Part shown: positions 63,429-64,000 of the stretch, in pieces | Position numbering within the stretch: the stretch's first letter is position 1 | Layout: every line of letters starts with the position of its first letter | Assembly (NCBI RefSeq): GCF_009659535.1 | Contig: NZ_VJZZ01000014.1 | Span: forward strand, 1-64,000 | From: Aggregicoccus sp. 17bor-14 | GTDB lineage: Bacteria > Myxococcota > Myxococcia > Myxococcales > Myxococcaceae | Reading direction: 5' to 3' | DNA: 64,000 bases | Translations under genes and position numbers: made by a program | Notes under the pieces: model-generated | What the model was told of the DNA's origin: nothing | What the model saw: only the letters and a program-made list of their open reading frames with translations | The model's database searches: none

Positions 63429-63809
63429 TCACGGCGCCGGGTGGTAGCCCGCCTCGCCCCAGGGCCGCAGCCGCTCGAGCCACAGCGCCTCGAGCACCTT
63501 CAGCTCCTCGCGCAGGGCGGCCGGGTCCAGGCGCGTGCCGTCCTTCGGCTCGGGCAGCAGGTCCAGCGTCTCGAAGGCAAAGGCCTCCGGGCCCAGCTGC
63601 TCCCAGTCCGCCTGCAGCGCCGGGGCGACCCGGTGCAGGCGCTGCTGCAGCTCGAAGCGCAGCCGGTTGAGCATGCCGGGCACGTTGGGGCTCGCGCCCA
63701 GCAGCACCTTGCCGCTGCGCAGGTTGCGCACCGCCCAAACACCCGCGGGCGGCGCGGCCTCGCGGTACTGGCGCTTGAGCTCGGCACGGCTCGCCCTGGA
63801 CTCAGCCAT
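63429..63809 (-). CDS. GIY-YIG nuclease-like protein
   Basis: A 126-residue protein. GVWAVRNLRSGKVLLGASPNVPGMLNRLRFELQQRLHR is a GIY-YIG-like domain start, with Glu later in AFAFETLDLLPE (possible metal ligand). The canonical GIY is GVW and the YIG is LLG, so catalytic ability is uncertain. It overlaps the next gene by 8 nt on the same strand, so the two are probably co-translated. Confidence 0.74.
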   Translation of the reverse strand: MAESRASRAELKRQYREAAPPAGVWAVRNLRSGKVLLGASPNVPGMLNRLRFELQQRLHRVAPALQADWEQLGPEAFAFETLDLLPEPKDGTRLDPAALREELKVLEALWLERLRPWGEAGYHPAP

Positions 63810-63996
63810 GGGCCACCTCCCCGTAGCCGAGCTGCCGCAGGCGCTGCTCGAGCCGGGCGCGCGCAGCGGGGTCCTTCGGCCGCGCCCAGTCGTGCCCGAT
63901 GCGCTCCCAGTCCGGGTCCGAGGGGTCCAGCCCCAGCGCGCGCACGAAGCCCGGCTCGCACACGACGAACTGGCGCGGGCCGTAGGGGAAGAGCAT
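63802..63996 (-). CDS. Small hypothetical protein at window edge
   Basis: A 64-residue protein starting MLFPYGPRQFVVCEPGF, with RIGHDWARPKDPAARARLEQRLRQLGYGEVAHG at the end. The start is an ATG 4 nt from the window edge, so a longer form beyond it cannot be excluded. It overlaps the GIY-YIG-like gene by 8 nt. No family was recognised. Confidence 0.6.
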   Translation of the reverse strand: MLFPYGPRQFVVCEPGFVRALGLDPSDPDWERIGHDWARPKDPAARARLEQRLRQLGYGEVAHG

Positions 63997-64000
63997 CCCG

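Overview
This window is very G+C-rich DNA (by eye about three quarters G+C). Long open frames appear on both strands of almost every gene, so most of them are shadows. The gene set fits a myxobacterium (Myxococcota, probably suborder Cystobacterineae). The main evidence is a parA-parB-bactofilin cluster in the arrangement known for Myxococcus BacM, perfect parS sites, rsmG/mnmG close by, many predicted lipoproteins, and one-component signalling proteins. The species is not determined. The parABS cluster, rsmG, mnmG and DnaA-box-like words around 58.2 kb suggest that the right part of the window is near the chromosomal replication origin.

Layout. 0-5 kb: an intergenic repeat block, an NhaP2/CvrA-type antiporter and an MlaE-MlaF-MlaD lipid-transport operon. 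5-12 kb: secreted proteins, an ECF sigma/anti-sigma pair, an S8 protease lipoprotein and GlpD. 12-20 kb: glutathione peroxidase, a TPR protein, a quinone oxidoreductase, a repeat-rich gap, then a tandem-Rieske/YceI/histidine-bearing membrane protein cluster. 20-33 kb: an AhpD-like protein, an ArsN1-like acetyltransferase, SCO, a degenerate enhancer-binding protein, a MshEN-receiver-adenylate cyclase, an RMD1/DUF155 protein and an HtrA lipoprotein. 33-39 kb: an octaheme hydroxylamine-oxidoreductase-like cytochrome with a membrane partner, tryptophan dioxygenase, hemerythrin, and an acyltransferase-hydrolase pair. 40-48 kb: a histidine kinase, an RbfA-like/RtcB pair and egtB-egtD for ergothioneine. 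49-54 kb: a 44-nt tandem array, then bacM, parB, parA and four parS sites. 54-64 kb: a degenerate P450 with an internal duplication, rsmG, mnmG, a PAP2 phosphatase, a hydrolase and a GIY-YIG-like protein.

How the genes work together. Several operons are close-packed with ATGA or GTGA overlaps: mlaEFD, sigma/anti-sigma, Rieske/YceI, the HAO-like cytochrome and its membrane protein, rbfA-like/rtcB, egtB/egtD, P450/monooxygenase, and acyltransferase/hydrolase. Redox and oxidative-stress functions recur (glutathione peroxidase, ergothioneine, hemerythrin, SCO, c-type cytochromes, Rieske proteins). Three families of non-coding repeats were seen: a palindrome centred on AAGCTT in three gaps, a GGGAGAGGG-type inverted repeat, and a local 44-nt tandem array. 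No tRNA, rRNA, CRISPR array, insertion sequence or prophage was recognised.
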